Assembly (NCBI RefSeq): GCF_034044715.1
Contig: NZ_JAXCLW010000001.1
Coordinates: forward strand, 186,001 to 250,000
From: Dongia_B soli
Lineage (GTDB): Bacteria > Pseudomonadota > Alphaproteobacteria > Dongiales > Dongiaceae
Length of the DNA: 64,000 nt
Reading direction: 5' to 3'
Shown: in pieces, positions 43,950 through 53,456 of the stretch
Position numbering within the stretch: position 1 is the stretch's first letter
Layout: each line of letters starts with the position of its first letter
Program-made: the position numbers and the translations under genes
Notes under the pieces: model-generated
Told to the model about the DNA's origin: nothing
What the model saw: the letters and a program-made list of their open reading frames with translations, nothing else
Database searches by the model: none

Positions 43950-44789
43950 ATGAAAGACGAACCCGGGTTGTCTCCCGATACTGCCGAGCCGGATACGGAT
44001 GCCGATGGCGAGCTTCGCCCGGCGCAGCCGACCGATCCGTCGCAATCGGCGATGCCGCCTACGGCCGATAACCTGGTGATGCCCAGCATTCCCGAAAAGA
44101 CGCCCAAAGCCCGCCCGCTTCGTCTCGGCCGGCTTTTGCTACGGCTTGTTGTCCTGGCAATAGGCTGTTCCATCATGCTGAGTGTGGTTTACCGCCTGGT
44201 GCCACCGCCGGTGACGCCGTTGATGTTGCTGCGTCTGGTGGATGGGAACGGCCTGCACAAAGACTGGGTATCTTATGACGAGATATCGCCGAATCTGCCC
44301 CGCGCCGTCATCGCTGCCGAGGATTCCGGTTTTTGCCAACATAATGGTTTCGACTGGACGGCGATGGAGAACGCCTGGCAGCGCAATCAGCACTCGCCGC
44401 GCATGCGTGGCGGGAGCACGATCAGCAATCAGACCGCCAAGAATGTCTTTCTTTGGCCCGACCGCACCTATATTCGCAAGGCGATCGAGTTCTATTTCAC
44501 GGCCTTGATCGAGTTTTTCTGGGGCAAGAAACGCATTCTGGAAATCTATCTCAATGTGGTGGAATGGGGTCCCGGCATCTACGGCGCGGAAGCCGCCGCC
44601 CAGGTTCACTTCCACAAACCTGCCAAGGCGTTGACACGCCGTGAAGCAGCTCTTCTGGCCGCGGTCCTGCCAAATCCGCGGCGCTGGTCACCAAGCAAAC
44701 CCACCGCCTATATCCGCAGCCGCGCCAGCACGATCCAGGCTCGCATGGGTGACATCCCGGACCCGACCACTCATCCCTGCAAGCCCTAG
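43950..44789 (+). CDS. mtgA: Monofunctional biosynthetic peptidoglycan transglycosylase
   Basis: The 279-residue enzyme has a disordered cytoplasmic N-terminus rich in Pro and Asp (about 1-50), one membrane anchor (about 60-80) and a GT51 glycosyltransferase domain. The catalytic Glu stands in VIAAEDSGFCQHNGFDW and the second motif in GGSTISNQTAKN; IYLNVVEWGPGIYGAEAAA is also conserved. It polymerises lipid II glycans at the inner membrane without a transpeptidase domain. The ATG at 43950 or 43944 begins a normal-length protein, and no strong ribosome site decides between them. Confidence 0.93.
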   Translation: MKDEPGLSPDTAEPDTDADGELRPAQPTDPSQSAMPPTADNLVMPSIPEKTPKARPLRLGRLLLRLVVLAIGCSIMLSVVYRLVPPPVTPLMLLRLVDGNGLHKDWVSYDEISPNLPRAVIAAEDSGFCQHNGFDWTAMENAWQRNQHSPRMRGGSTISNQTAKNVFLWPDRTYIRKAIEFYFTALIEFFWGKKRILEIYLNVVEWGPGIYGAEAAAQVHFHKPAKALTRREAALLAAVLPNPRRWSPSKPTAYIRSRASTIQARMGDIPDPTTHPCKP

Positions 44790-44801
44790 GCTACTGCTTC
44801 T

Positions 44802-45077
44802 TTAATCCTTTTTCAGCAGGTCGCGCAGAGCACTGGTCAAATGCTGCTGCCCCTGATCTGACGCCAGGTTGCGGTTCAACCGTTGCTTGGCCGCCTGGAC
44901 CTGCATCGCCTGGGCCAAACGCTCCTGCCGTTCCGGCGTCAACAGCCGGTTTGCCAGGGCTTGGCGTTGCGCCATCAGATCGTCCGCCGTTTTCGCCGTG
45001 CCCGGCGCAGGGGGAGACTTTTTGCTGGCCGTGGTCCCGAAAAATTTCGCCCAGAATCCCATGTTTTGTTCCTGCAT
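44802..45077 (-). CDS. Small helical protein, function unknown
   Basis: The 91-residue product starts with MGFWAKFFG within its first ten residues, then a Lys/Pro/Ala linker and a helical Gln- and Arg-rich region (about 30-85) ending in LRDLLKKD. I do not recognise a characterised family. The ATG at 45077 has GAGGGCA close before it; an ATG five codons later has AGGAACA at better spacing and may be the true start. It converges on mtgA, 12 bases away. Confidence 0.6.
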   Translation of the reverse strand: MQEQNMGFWAKFFGTTASKKSPPAPGTAKTADDLMAQRQALANRLLTPERQERLAQAMQVQAAKQRLNRNLASDQGQQHLTSALRDLLKKD

Positions 45078-45227
45078 TGCCCTCTTTTGCGGAGGCATAG
45101 CAGAATAGCCTTTACACTCCATGAATATGGTGCAGAGAGCCTCTCTTCGGCTGTCGACACATTGTCGGCCGTTCCGCCAAGCCAGGCCTGGCTGCTGCCG
45201 GTCGGAGCGCCGGCTGCTACTTAATTT

Positions 45228-45449
45228 TTAGGCGACGCGCAGCACATCCCGGCGCGGCTGGCCGATGACCCGGAATTGGTCGGCGGTGATGCCTCGCAAA
45301 TCATTGTTGTCGTTCAGGTGCAGGTCGTATTCCTGCCTGCCCGCCCGAATATTCCAATAGCGGCCGAGGATGTAGCCCTCCCGGCCGTCCGACAGCTGAA
45401 TGGGCGTGGTGAGTTCCAGCAGTTCTTCGAAGGCAACTTTCCTGCGCAT
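45228..45449 (-). CDS. Small conserved-looking hypothetical protein
   Basis: The 73-residue product appears to be a small beta-rich domain: TTPIQLSDGREGYILGRYWNIRAGRQEYDLHLNDN spans residues about 14-48, a pattern of short strands with polar turns. A strong GAGGAGAGAGAA stands just before the ATG, which supports that it is real. No catalytic motif, signal peptide or membrane segment is present. It is divergent from the giant histidine kinase gene. Confidence 0.65.
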   Translation of the reverse strand: MRRKVAFEELLELTTPIQLSDGREGYILGRYWNIRAGRQEYDLHLNDNNDLRGITADQFRVIGQPRRDVLRVA

Positions 45450-45770
45450 GTTCTCTCTCCTCTTGGGGTTAGAGAAGTTGGGTTAGAGAAGCGCCAAAAG
45501 GCCGGGCGCTATCGGTATGCGCTCAAACGCGGTTCTCGCGAAAAGATGGCGCGCCGGCTCTTGGGGGGCCCGTCACGCCATCGCCTGAAAATATGGCGCA
45601 CTGTGACATCGGCTACCAGAGCGTCCAAGCGTTTCTCCGCAAAAAAATGCTGGGAAAACAATCCATTGCTGGTTGGGAGCATGCTCCCGACTCGTGCTTT
45701 AGCTACAAATTTGCAACGCGGTTGCAGTCAAATTTTCTTATAAACTTATTGGAAAGCATTGTTTGCCACG
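45450..45770. other. Intergenic region with two palindromes, 321 bases
   Basis: This gap between a small gene and the giant sensor kinase contains a perfect 14-base palindrome GGGAGCATGCTCCC at 45675-45688 and an inverted repeat TGCAAC-GCG-GTTGCA at 45712-45726, followed by an AT-rich stretch (45727-45755). It probably holds the kinase promoter and its operators. No gene is visible in it. Confidence 0.55.
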
Positions 45771-48700
45771 ATGTTCCGAAAGTTAGGAACCGATCCGAGG
45801 CGGCCACAGCCTTCCATGAGCAAGTCTGATCCCGTGCTTCAGAGACCGGCAAACCAACAGAGCCATGGCGACACCCTCGCCCATGCTGCCGGGGGCATTC
45901 TGGCCGGGGGCATTCTTGACCGTGCCGCCCGATGGCCCAATCCCTGGCCGATCGAGCGCGTCCGGGTCAGGGTCATCGTGCCGTTGGTCGTCGTGACCCT
46001 TCTGCTTGCCGGCGGTGCCATCTGGCTGATCGATTATTCGGCAATCCAGACGACCCGCACACGGCTTGCCCAGTTGGCCATTTCGGTGGCGCAGCAGATG
46101 GACCGCGATACCGAGCAGATCGATGCCCTGCTCGATAGCGGTGTTCGCCTGCTGGAAGGGACGTCGGATATCAACCGGGCGGATGTAAACCGTCTCCAGG
46201 AACAAATCCGACCGCGATTGCTCGGCACGCCGCTGATGAAAGGCGTGATCTTCAGTGATCAGACCGGCACGCGGCGGATGGTGACGCGGGATTTCAACGA
46301 TCCCATCTATGGTTTCGATTCAAACCATTTCTATCAGGACTACCTGAGGAATCCCCAGGCGCACGCCTTTGTCGGGGATGCTTTCCGCTTCACGGTCGAG
46401 GGGGTCGGCATCCCGGTGACGCGCGTCGTGCGCAATAGCGATGGTCGGTTGAAGGGCCTGATCACCGTTCTGTTGAACTCCGAACTGCTCAGCGAGTTCT
46501 ATCGCTCCATCGCGCCGGCACCGAGCGACAATATTTTGCTGGTGCAGCGGGATGGCCGGATCTTGACGGCGAAAACGATGCCGGCCGCTGCAGTCGCGGA
46601 AGCCCTGCGGGTGCAGTTGCCCCAGGCCCTGGCGGAAGCCGGCACGGATGCCGGCATGGAATCCTTCGACCTCGTCACCGAATCCGGCATGCTCAATTAT
46701 GTAGCGGCGAGGCCGGTTCCGAATTTGCCTATTCTCGCCATTGCCATGACGACGCGGCAAGGCGTCATCCACAGCTGGATTCTGCAGGCAAGCATCGTCG
46801 CCAGCGTCATTTTGGCTGCCGGTCTGGTTCTGGTTGCCATTACGCTCTATCTCGGCCGCAAGATCATCGCCAATGAGCGTTCCTTGCTGGCGCAGGCCGA
46901 TTTCACCAACCTGATCATCGATTCCGCCGAGGTGCTTATCTTCGTGCGCAACCGGGAGGGTCAGATCGTCCGTGTCAATAACACGGCGGAGCGGCAACTC
47001 GGCTATTCGCTCGTCGAATTGATGGATCAGGAAATCTGGCTGTCGATCCTCCTGCCCGAGGAGCGCGAGGAAGTACGGGCAACTTTCCTGTCGCAAAACC
47101 CGCAGGATTATCCCAATCGCCATGACAACTATCTGATTGCCCGAAACGGCGAGAAGCGGCTCTATCGCTGGTCGAATGTGGCGATCCTCGACAAATCCGG
47201 CCGCATCTCCCTGGTGATCGGCCTCGGCGAAGACATCACGGCGGCTGCCCAAGCCCGGCAGCTGGAAGAACGCAGTCTGGCCGCGATGAATCATGCGCAG
47301 CGTATGGCCGGTATGCGTTATTATTTCCACAGTCCGGAATTCGGTCCAGTCGAGGCTGCTGCCTTTTCCTTCCGCGCCCAGATGGCGGAGGTTTTGGGCA
47401 TAGCGGTCGATGATCTGCCGGCGGACCAGGACGAATTTATCGAAACCTTCATCCATCCGGACGACCGCGCCGCAACCCGCCAGCATTATCGTGCGTTCAA
47501 CAACGAAACGGCCGATCAATATTTGATCGAATATCGTATCAATAAGGCGGTCGGTGAAATCCGGTATATTCGCGAAGGCACCAAGCGTCTGCCGGGCAGC
47601 GTCGACCACCTGACCCAATCTATCGGCATCATTCAGGACATCACCGATATCCGGCGGACCCAGCTTTCTCTGGAACGTCATGCAACTTTGATGGACCGCG
47701 CGCAAGGCATCGCGCGCATGTGCCACTGGTACTTCGAGCCGGCGCCGAACCCAAAAAGCTATGACGATGGGCAATATGTCTATTCCGACAATGCCGCAGA
47801 TATATTCGGCTTGCCCCCCGCCGAGCTCAACATGCCGGAAACTGACTTCGCCGAGCGCCTGATCCATCCTGACGACCGCGACTTCGTCTATCGCTCCTAT
47901 CGCGCTTTCGTCGAAGGACCGGATCTGACCTATCAGCGCGTCTATCGGCTGATTTTCCCTGACGGATCGGTGCGGTACATTTCCGATGCCGGTGAGAAAC
48001 GGCTAACAGCGGAAGGTCGGCTGCTGATGATCCTGGGTATCTCCCAGGATGTCACGACGATGCATAAATCGGAGGTTTCTCTCCGCCGCACCGAAAACCA
48101 GCTTCGAAACGCGCTGCGCATTGCCAGCATGGGGCATTGGCATGCCGACCGGGCAGAAGCCTCCGAAGAGGCTTACGTGCTGCAATATTCGGAAGAAGCA
48201 GCAGAGATTTTCGGCACGCAATCAGCCGTCCTCAACGGTCTCGCCATCGATGGCTTTGTCAGCCGCTTCGTCGCCCCGGAGGACCAGCGGCAGACCTTAG
48301 AGAAAATGCAGCAGTTCTGGCATCGCGACGCGCCCGTCCTGTCGGCAGAATTCCGTATCCTGCGGAGCGATGGTGGCATTCGCATCATCCGCATGATGGG
48401 CGAGCGCATCGGGCTCGAAACCGGCGCAAGTCCAGCTCAGGCGGCTCAGGACAATGTCTATGGCAGACCGTCGTCCACGCAGATCATCGGTATGGTGCAG
48501 GACATTACCGACTTGCGGTATCATGAACTGGTCCTGCGGCAAACCGAGACCCTGCTGCAGCATGCCCATCGACTGGCCAGGATTGGTTATTGGCTCTGGC
48601 AGCCGGGCGACAATCTCGATGCCGGCAATGGCAAGATGACTTATTCCGATGGGCTCCGGGCGATGCTTGGGGTCGATACCGGAGACTACAACAGCGAGAC

Positions 48701-49727
48701 CGAGACCTTCTGCGAATTATATGTCCATCCGGAAGACCGGCAACTGGTGCTGCGGACCTTCCAGGATTATGGGCGAACCGCTATCGATTCGTATAACCTT
48801 GATTACCGCTTCATCCGCCTGGATGGTGAGGTTCTCACCTTGCGCTCTGTCGCACAGCGGGTGCGGGATGAGTCCGGGCAGATCCTTCACGCAATCGGCG
48901 TCGTCCAGGACATCACCGAACAAAGGCAACGCGAGGAGGAGCTGATCCAGGCCAAGAACGAGGCCGATCTGGCCAACCGGTCGAAGACCGAGTTTCTTGC
49001 CAATATGAGTCACGAGCTGCGTACGCCCTTGAACGCCGTGATTGGCTTCTCGCAATTGATCCGCGATCAGGCATTCGGCGCGAACCCCGAGCGATATGTG
49101 ACTTATGCCGAAGACATCAATACCAGTGGCAAATTGCTGCTGGAACTGATCAACGATATTCTCGACATGTCGCGCATCGAAGCGGGCCGCCATGTCCTGA
49201 ACGAAGAACAACTGTCGATTTCCGATGCGGTCCAGGATTGCCTGCGCCTGGTCAGCACCCGCGCGAATGAAGGCAAGGTGACGCTGAATTTCATCGCGCC
49301 GCCAGACACGCCGATACTTTATGCCGACAGCCGGTCGCTCAAGCAGATCCTGCTGAACGTTCTTTCCAACGCAGTGAAATTCACCCCGCAAAACGGCCGG
49401 GTCGATATCGAAGTCCTCCTGCCGGGAAATGGCGGGCTGAACGTGGCGATCAGGGATACCGGCATCGGCATCGCCCCCGATGTCCTGCCGAAGCTGTTTG
49501 CCCCATTCCGCCAGGGCGACAATTCCATCAGCCGGCGTTTCGGTGGTACCGGCCTTGGCCTGGCAATCAGCCGCAAGCTCTTGGAGCTGCATGACGGCTC
49601 CATCGAGATTGAAAGCGAGCTTGGCAAAGGCACGGTCGTCAGGCTGCATTTTCCGCCGGAGCGGGTCATAGCCATGCCGATACCCGGTCGGGAGCCGTCC
49701 CTCGCCAGTTCCTCGGTAACCTCCTGA
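45771..49727 (+). CDS. Large multi-PAS sensor histidine kinase
   Basis: The 1318-residue membrane sensor has a membrane helix (about 67-88), a dCache periplasmic domain (about 90-325), a second helix (about 335-362), one ordinary PAS domain (about 373-493), then four further PAS units (about 510-626, 640-763, 776-913, 923-1050). The four share a common opening of A-R-x-A-x-x-x-x-W/Y type and an HPDDR/HPEDR/APEDQ motif, as if duplicated. A HisKA domain follows (His about 1079 in NMSHELRTPLNAVIGFS) and an HATPase domain (NVLSNAVKFTP, DTGIGIA, GGTGLGLAIS). There is no receiver domain and no adjacent response regulator. The start is uncertain; ATG 45816 is possible. Confidence 0.92.
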   Translation: MFRKLGTDPRRPQPSMSKSDPVLQRPANQQSHGDTLAHAAGGILAGGILDRAARWPNPWPIERVRVRVIVPLVVVTLLLAGGAIWLIDYSAIQTTRTRLAQLAISVAQQMDRDTEQIDALLDSGVRLLEGTSDINRADVNRLQEQIRPRLLGTPLMKGVIFSDQTGTRRMVTRDFNDPIYGFDSNHFYQDYLRNPQAHAFVGDAFRFTVEGVGIPVTRVVRNSDGRLKGLITVLLNSELLSEFYRSIAPAPSDNILLVQRDGRILTAKTMPAAAVAEALRVQLPQALAEAGTDAGMESFDLVTESGMLNYVAARPVPNLPILAIAMTTRQGVIHSWILQASIVASVILAAGLVLVAITLYLGRKIIANERSLLAQADFTNLIIDSAEVLIFVRNREGQIVRVNNTAERQLGYSLVELMDQEIWLSILLPEEREEVRATFLSQNPQDYPNRHDNYLIARNGEKRLYRWSNVAILDKSGRISLVIGLGEDITAAAQARQLEERSLAAMNHAQRMAGMRYYFHSPEFGPVEAAAFSFRAQMAEVLGIAVDDLPADQDEFIETFIHPDDRAATRQHYRAFNNETADQYLIEYRINKAVGEIRYIREGTKRLPGSVDHLTQSIGIIQDITDIRRTQLSLERHATLMDRAQGIARMCHWYFEPAPNPKSYDDGQYVYSDNAADIFGLPPAELNMPETDFAERLIHPDDRDFVYRSYRAFVEGPDLTYQRVYRLIFPDGSVRYISDAGEKRLTAEGRLLMILGISQDVTTMHKSEVSLRRTENQLRNALRIASMGHWHADRAEASEEAYVLQYSEEAAEIFGTQSAVLNGLAIDGFVSRFVAPEDQRQTLEKMQQFWHRDAPVLSAEFRILRSDGGIRIIRMMGERIGLETGASPAQAAQDNVYGRPSSTQIIGMVQDITDLRYHELVLRQTETLLQHAHRLARIGYWLWQPGDNLDAGNGKMTYSDGLRAMLGVDTGDYNSETETFCELYVHPEDRQLVLRTFQDYGRTAIDSYNLDYRFIRLDGEVLTLRSVAQRVRDESGQILHAIGVVQDITEQRQREEELIQAKNEADLANRSKTEFLANMSHELRTPLNAVIGFSQLIRDQAFGANPERYVTYAEDINTSGKLLLELINDILDMSRIEAGRHVLNEEQLSISDAVQDCLRLVSTRANEGKVTLNFIAPPDTPILYADSRSLKQILLNVLSNAVKFTPQNGRVDIEVLLPGNGGLNVAIRDTGIGIAPDVLPKLFAPFRQGDNSISRRFGGTGLGLAISRKLLELHDGSIEIESELGKGTVVRLHFPPERVIAMPIPGREPSLASSSVTS

Positions 49728-49890
49728 AATCCGCCTTGAAACAGCCGAAACGCGCAGGACAGCTGCATGCCAGCCCTGCTCGCGAGCGGCTTGCGCTTGC
49801 TGCTGATTGTCGTATGTTGGCCGTCATTGGCCTTGGCTGACCGCACTGCATGTCCCGTTGCAGACAGACCCCGCCCGGGCTACCGGTTTT

Positions 49891-49903
49891 GGAGGTCGAT
49901 TTG
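49891..49903 (+). promoter_or_regulatory. Ribosome-binding site deciding the TTG start of ilvD
   Basis: GGAGG at 49891-49895 with a five-base spacer precedes TTG 49901-49903. It decides the start against an upstream ATG that has no comparable site. Confidence 0.75.
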
Positions 49904-51751
49904 GCTCAGTATCGTTCCCGCACATCCACCCATGGCCGCAATATGGCTGGCGCCCGCGGCCTATGGCGCGCTACCGGCATGAAGGATGCGGATTTTGGCA
50001 AACCGATCATCGCCATCGCCAATTCCTTTACCCAGTTCGTTCCCGGCCATGTCCATCTGAAGGATCTCGGCCAGATGGTGGCCCGCGAGATCGAGACCGC
50101 CGGAGGTGTTGCCAAGGAATTCAATACCATCGCGGTCGATGACGGTATCGCCATGGGGCATGACGGCATGCTCTACAGCCTGCCCTCGCGGGAGGTCATT
50201 GCCGATGCCGTGGAATACATGGCCAATGCGCATTGCGCCGATGCGCTGGTTTGCATTTCCAATTGCGACAAGATCACGCCCGGCATGCTGATGGCGGCCC
50301 TCCGTCTCAATATCCCGACCGTCTTCGTGTCCGGCGGCCCGATGGAAGCCGGCAAGCTGATGCTGAAGGACGGCAAGCTGCATTCCCTCGACCTGGTTGA
50401 CGCCATGGTCGCCGCCGCCGACGACAAGGTTTCGGATGAAGAGGTCGCCAAGATCGAGCGCAGCGCCTGTCCAACTTGCGGCTCTTGCTCCGGCATGTTC
50501 ACCGCGAATTCGATGAACTGCCTGACCGAGGCGCTGGGCCTGGCCCTCCCCGGCAATGGCACCATCGTCGCGACCCATGCGGCACGCAAGGAGCTGTTCC
50601 TGCAAGCCGGCCGCACCGTGGTTGAGCTGACCCGCCGCTATTACGAACAAGATGATCAGAGCGCCCTGCCACGGTCCATCGCCAGCTTCAAGGCATTCGA
50701 AAACGCCATGACGCTGGATATCGCCATGGGCGGTTCAACCAACACCGTCCTGCATCTGCTGGCTGCCGCCTATGAGGCCGGGGTCGATTTCCAGATGTCC
50801 GATATCGATCGCCTGTCCCGGCACGTGCCGAATGTCTGCAAGGTGGCACCGGCAATCAGCACCGTGCATATCGAGGATGTGCATCGGGCTGGCGGGATCA
50901 TGGGCATCCTGGGCGAGCTCGACCGTGCCGGGCTGCTGCATACGGAACTGCCGACGGTGCACAGCAAGACTGTCGCGGACGCACTCGCCAAATGGGACGT
51001 CAAACGCAGCGATGCCGCCGAGGTCCACAAATTCTACAAGGCATCGCCCGGCGGCGTGCCGACCCAGGTTGCGTTCAGCCAGGACCGCTATTTCGAGGAT
51101 CTCGATCTCGACCGTGAGAAGGGCGTCATCCGCAATGTCGAAAATGCTTTCAGCAAAGATGGCGGCCTCGCCGTCCTCTACGGCAATATTGCGGTCGATG
51201 GCTGCATCGTGAAAACCGCCGGCGTCGATCAGTCGATCCTCACCTTCTCCGGCCCGGCCCGGATTTTTGAAAGCCAGGATGCCGCCGTTGAAGGCATCCT
51301 CTTCGGCAAGATCAAAGCGGGCGATGTCGTCGTCATCCGCTACGAAGGTCCGAAGGGTGGTCCGGGCATGCAGGAGATGCTTTATCCGACCAGCTACCTG
51401 AAGTCCAAAGGTCTTGGCAAGGCCTGTGCCTTGATCACCGACGGTCGTTTCTCCGGGGGCACGTCCGGCCTGTCGATCGGTCATGCTTCGCCCGAAGCCG
51501 CCGAAGGCGGCGCCATCGCGCTGATCGAGGAAGGGGATATGATCGATATCGATATCCCCCAGCGGAAGATCAATGTGCGGGTCAGCGACGAGGTTCTGGC
51601 ACAGCGGCGCAAGGCGATGGATGCCAAGGGTCGTGACGGCTGGAAGCCGGCGATGAAGCGCAATCGCCAGGTGTCGACAGCGCTTCGGGCCTATGCCGCT
51701 TTGACCACCAGCGCCTCCCGGGGTGCGGTCCGCGTTGTCCCGGAAGATTAA
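49901..51751 (+). CDS. ilvD: Dihydroxy-acid dehydratase
   Basis: This 616-residue iron-sulfur enzyme makes 2-ketoisovalerate and 2-keto-3-methylvalerate in branched-chain amino acid synthesis. The cluster cysteines are visible in CISNCDKITPGM and CPTCGSCSGMF. The predicted start is a TTG at 49901: GGAGG stands five bases before it, the next residues AQYRSRTSTHGRNMAGARGLW align with the known N-terminus of the family, and the length equals that of E. coli IlvD. An upstream in-frame ATG at 49850 would add 17 atypical residues. It stands alone, away from other ilv genes. Confidence 0.96.
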   Translation: MAQYRSRTSTHGRNMAGARGLWRATGMKDADFGKPIIAIANSFTQFVPGHVHLKDLGQMVAREIETAGGVAKEFNTIAVDDGIAMGHDGMLYSLPSREVIADAVEYMANAHCADALVCISNCDKITPGMLMAALRLNIPTVFVSGGPMEAGKLMLKDGKLHSLDLVDAMVAAADDKVSDEEVAKIERSACPTCGSCSGMFTANSMNCLTEALGLALPGNGTIVATHAARKELFLQAGRTVVELTRRYYEQDDQSALPRSIASFKAFENAMTLDIAMGGSTNTVLHLLAAAYEAGVDFQMSDIDRLSRHVPNVCKVAPAISTVHIEDVHRAGGIMGILGELDRAGLLHTELPTVHSKTVADALAKWDVKRSDAAEVHKFYKASPGGVPTQVAFSQDRYFEDLDLDREKGVIRNVENAFSKDGGLAVLYGNIAVDGCIVKTAGVDQSILTFSGPARIFESQDAAVEGILFGKIKAGDVVVIRYEGPKGGPGMQEMLYPTSYLKSKGLGKACALITDGRFSGGTSGLSIGHASPEAAEGGAIALIEEGDMIDIDIPQRKINVRVSDEVLAQRRKAMDAKGRDGWKPAMKRNRQVSTALRAYAALTTSASRGAVRVVPED

Positions 51752-51770
51752 CGTTACTCACCGCTACAAC

Positions 51771-52355
51771 ATGTCATGCGACCGTCGGCATCGGCTGCCG
51801 ACCGCGACTATGCAGCCGATGACCGCAGGGGGAAAGCCGGGCGATGGATTAGGAAGCCTGAGCGGCCGTGAAATGATCTACGATTTCCGCGATCCGGGCG
51901 AGCAAGAATTGGCACTTGCCCTCAATCCGTTGTTCCCCCTCGCCTATGATTACTGGTTGCGATTGTCCGAAAGCCGCCTGCCCCGCCGGGAAGAAATCGA
52001 CCCCATCGCAGTCGCAAGTATCCTGTCGAACGTCATGCTGCTGGATGTGCTGGAGGGTGGACAGGACTTCCGTTACCGTCTGGCCGGTAGCACGGTCGAG
52101 GCCAATTTCGGGGGCAGCCTCAAAGGCGTCGTCCTCTCGGATATTCTGAAGGAGTTCCCCTCCTTCGAACCGATCATCGACGTAAAGCGGCGTTGCGCCG
52201 CCACCGCCTCGCCCTATACCTGCGACAAGGCGGTTTTTACGCATTTCGGCACGTTGAAGCGGGTCAATTGCTTTGCCATGCCGCTCTCCGATGACAGCCA
52301 GGGGGTCAGCCATCTCTTCGCCATCGGCATTCTCGAACCCGCCAGCCAAACTTAA
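51771..52355 (+). CDS. PAS_5-family single-domain protein
   Basis: The product, up to 194 residues, is a PAS_5-type domain (about 55-190) without any output domain. The pattern is WLRLSESRLPRREEIDPIAVASILSNVMLLDVLEGGQDFRYRLAGS, which alphaproteobacteria often carry as stand-alone proteins. Its role is unknown; it may bind a small ligand or a protein partner. The N-terminus is uncertain: ATG 51771 is used, and ATG 51810 or 51873 would still keep the domain. It is a distant paralogue of the protein at 56142-56639. Confidence 0.7.
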   Translation: MSCDRRHRLPTATMQPMTAGGKPGDGLGSLSGREMIYDFRDPGEQELALALNPLFPLAYDYWLRLSESRLPRREEIDPIAVASILSNVMLLDVLEGGQDFRYRLAGSTVEANFGGSLKGVVLSDILKEFPSFEPIIDVKRRCAATASPYTCDKAVFTHFGTLKRVNCFAMPLSDDSQGVSHLFAIGILEPASQT

Positions 52356-52481
52356 CCGACCATCAATAGCCGGATTGATCGCTCATCGTGCGCTGGCTAT
52401 GAATAGCCTGCATGCAGACCGAGCCTGCCAGAAAACAACAATCGCCATCAAGCATGAGCCTCAGGGGAGATCGGAGTCATT

Positions 52482-53285
52482 ATGAAGGTATATATCAGCT
52501 GCGATATCGAGGGTATCGCCGGCATCACGCATTGGGATGAAGCGACCAAGACCCATCCCACCTATCCTGAATTCCGCGAACAGATGACGCGCGAAGCCAT
52601 CGCCGCCTGCAACGGGGCGATCGCCGCTGGCGCCACCGAGATCCTGCTGAAGGATGCCCATGACAGCGGACGGAACATCCTGACTGCCGATCTGCCCGAG
52701 AGCGTACGGATCATCCGCGGCTGGAGCGGCCATCCGCTCAGCATGGTGCAGGAACTGGATAGCAGCTTCGATGCGGTCATGTTGATTGGCTATCACTCGA
52801 AAGCCGGTGCCGAAGGCAATCCGCTCGCCCATACCATGACCGGCCGCGTTAGCCACATCACCTTGAACGGTGTCGTCGCATCCGAATTCCTGCTGCACAG
52901 CTATGCGGCGGCCATGCATAATGTGCCTGTCGTGCTGGTCAGCGGCGACAAAGGATTGGGTGAGGACGTCAAGGCGCTCAATCCGAATATCAGTACCGTC
53001 GCCACCAGCGAAGGTATCGGACGCTCAACTGTCAGCATCGCGCCGCAAAAGGCGGTCCGCGTGATCGAGGCAACGGCGGAAGAAGCTTTGCGCGGCAATC
53101 GCGCTGCCTGCCGCCTGACCCTGCCGACGGCCTTCAAGCTGGAAATCGCCTTCAACAACCCCACCGACGCTTATGCGACGTCCTGGTATCCTGGCGCGCG
53201 CCACCTTGGCAATCGCACTGTCGGCTTCGAAACCAGCGATTATTTCGAAGTCCTGCGCGCGCTCAAATTCATCCTGAAGGTCTGA
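52482..53285 (+). CDS. dppA: M55-family D-aminopeptidase
   Basis: The 267-residue enzyme belongs to the DppA family of zinc D-aminopeptidases. The metal ligands are visible as Asp8 and Glu10 in ISCDIEGIAG, and further on DAHDSGRN (about 68-75) and MLIGYHSKAG with its histidine. It would release D-amino acids such as D-Ala from peptides in the cytoplasm, for example during cell-wall recycling. GGGGAG and GGAG precede the ATG. No dipeptide transporter genes are adjacent. Confidence 0.93.
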   Translation: MKVYISCDIEGIAGITHWDEATKTHPTYPEFREQMTREAIAACNGAIAAGATEILLKDAHDSGRNILTADLPESVRIIRGWSGHPLSMVQELDSSFDAVMLIGYHSKAGAEGNPLAHTMTGRVSHITLNGVVASEFLLHSYAAAMHNVPVVLVSGDKGLGEDVKALNPNISTVATSEGIGRSTVSIAPQKAVRVIEATAEEALRGNRAACRLTLPTAFKLEIAFNNPTDAYATSWYPGARHLGNRTVGFETSDYFEVLRALKFILKV

Positions 53286-53296
53286 TCGATACGGTT

Positions 53297-53327
53297 CCGG
53301 CAGCCGGCCTCTCTCACTGGCTGCCGG
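53297..53327. terminator. Hairpin between convergent dppA and cio genes
   Basis: A perfect 9-bp stem CCGGCAGCC/GGCTGCCGG with a 13-base loop lies 12 bases after the dppA stop. There is no clear T-tract on either side, so it may act as an attenuating or RNA-stabilising hairpin for both convergent units. Confidence 0.5.
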
Positions 53328-53342
53328 TTACTCGAGGCAAGA

Positions 53343-53456
53343 TCACGGCGTCACGAGACGCACCGCATAAGCCAGCAGGGTTACTGCCAGAACGCCGGCG
53401 CACCATAAGCCGACGAACCAGAACCATTGCGACTTATTCGGCAGCCGCCAGCGCAT
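53343..53456 (-). CDS. DUF2474-like 37-residue oxidase-associated peptide
   Basis: A tiny gene that is easily missed: its ATG overlaps the stop of the oxidase subunit II gene by one base (TGATG). The 37-residue product has a short basic start, one membrane helix (WFWFVGLWCAGVLAVTLLAY, about 11-30) and a short basic end. DUF2474 peptides occur after CioB genes and, like CydX with CydAB, probably stabilise the oxidase. The position, overlap and composition support the call; a family search was not possible here. Confidence 0.8.
   Translation of the reverse strand: MRWRLPNKSQWFWFVGLWCAGVLAVTLLAYAVRLVTP

Noticed and set aside
46320..47867. A 515-codon open frame antisense to the giant kinase
   Set aside because: GC-rich sequence often gives long mirror frames. 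The opposite strand encodes a clear dCache-PAS kinase, and the antisense product has no recognisable motif.
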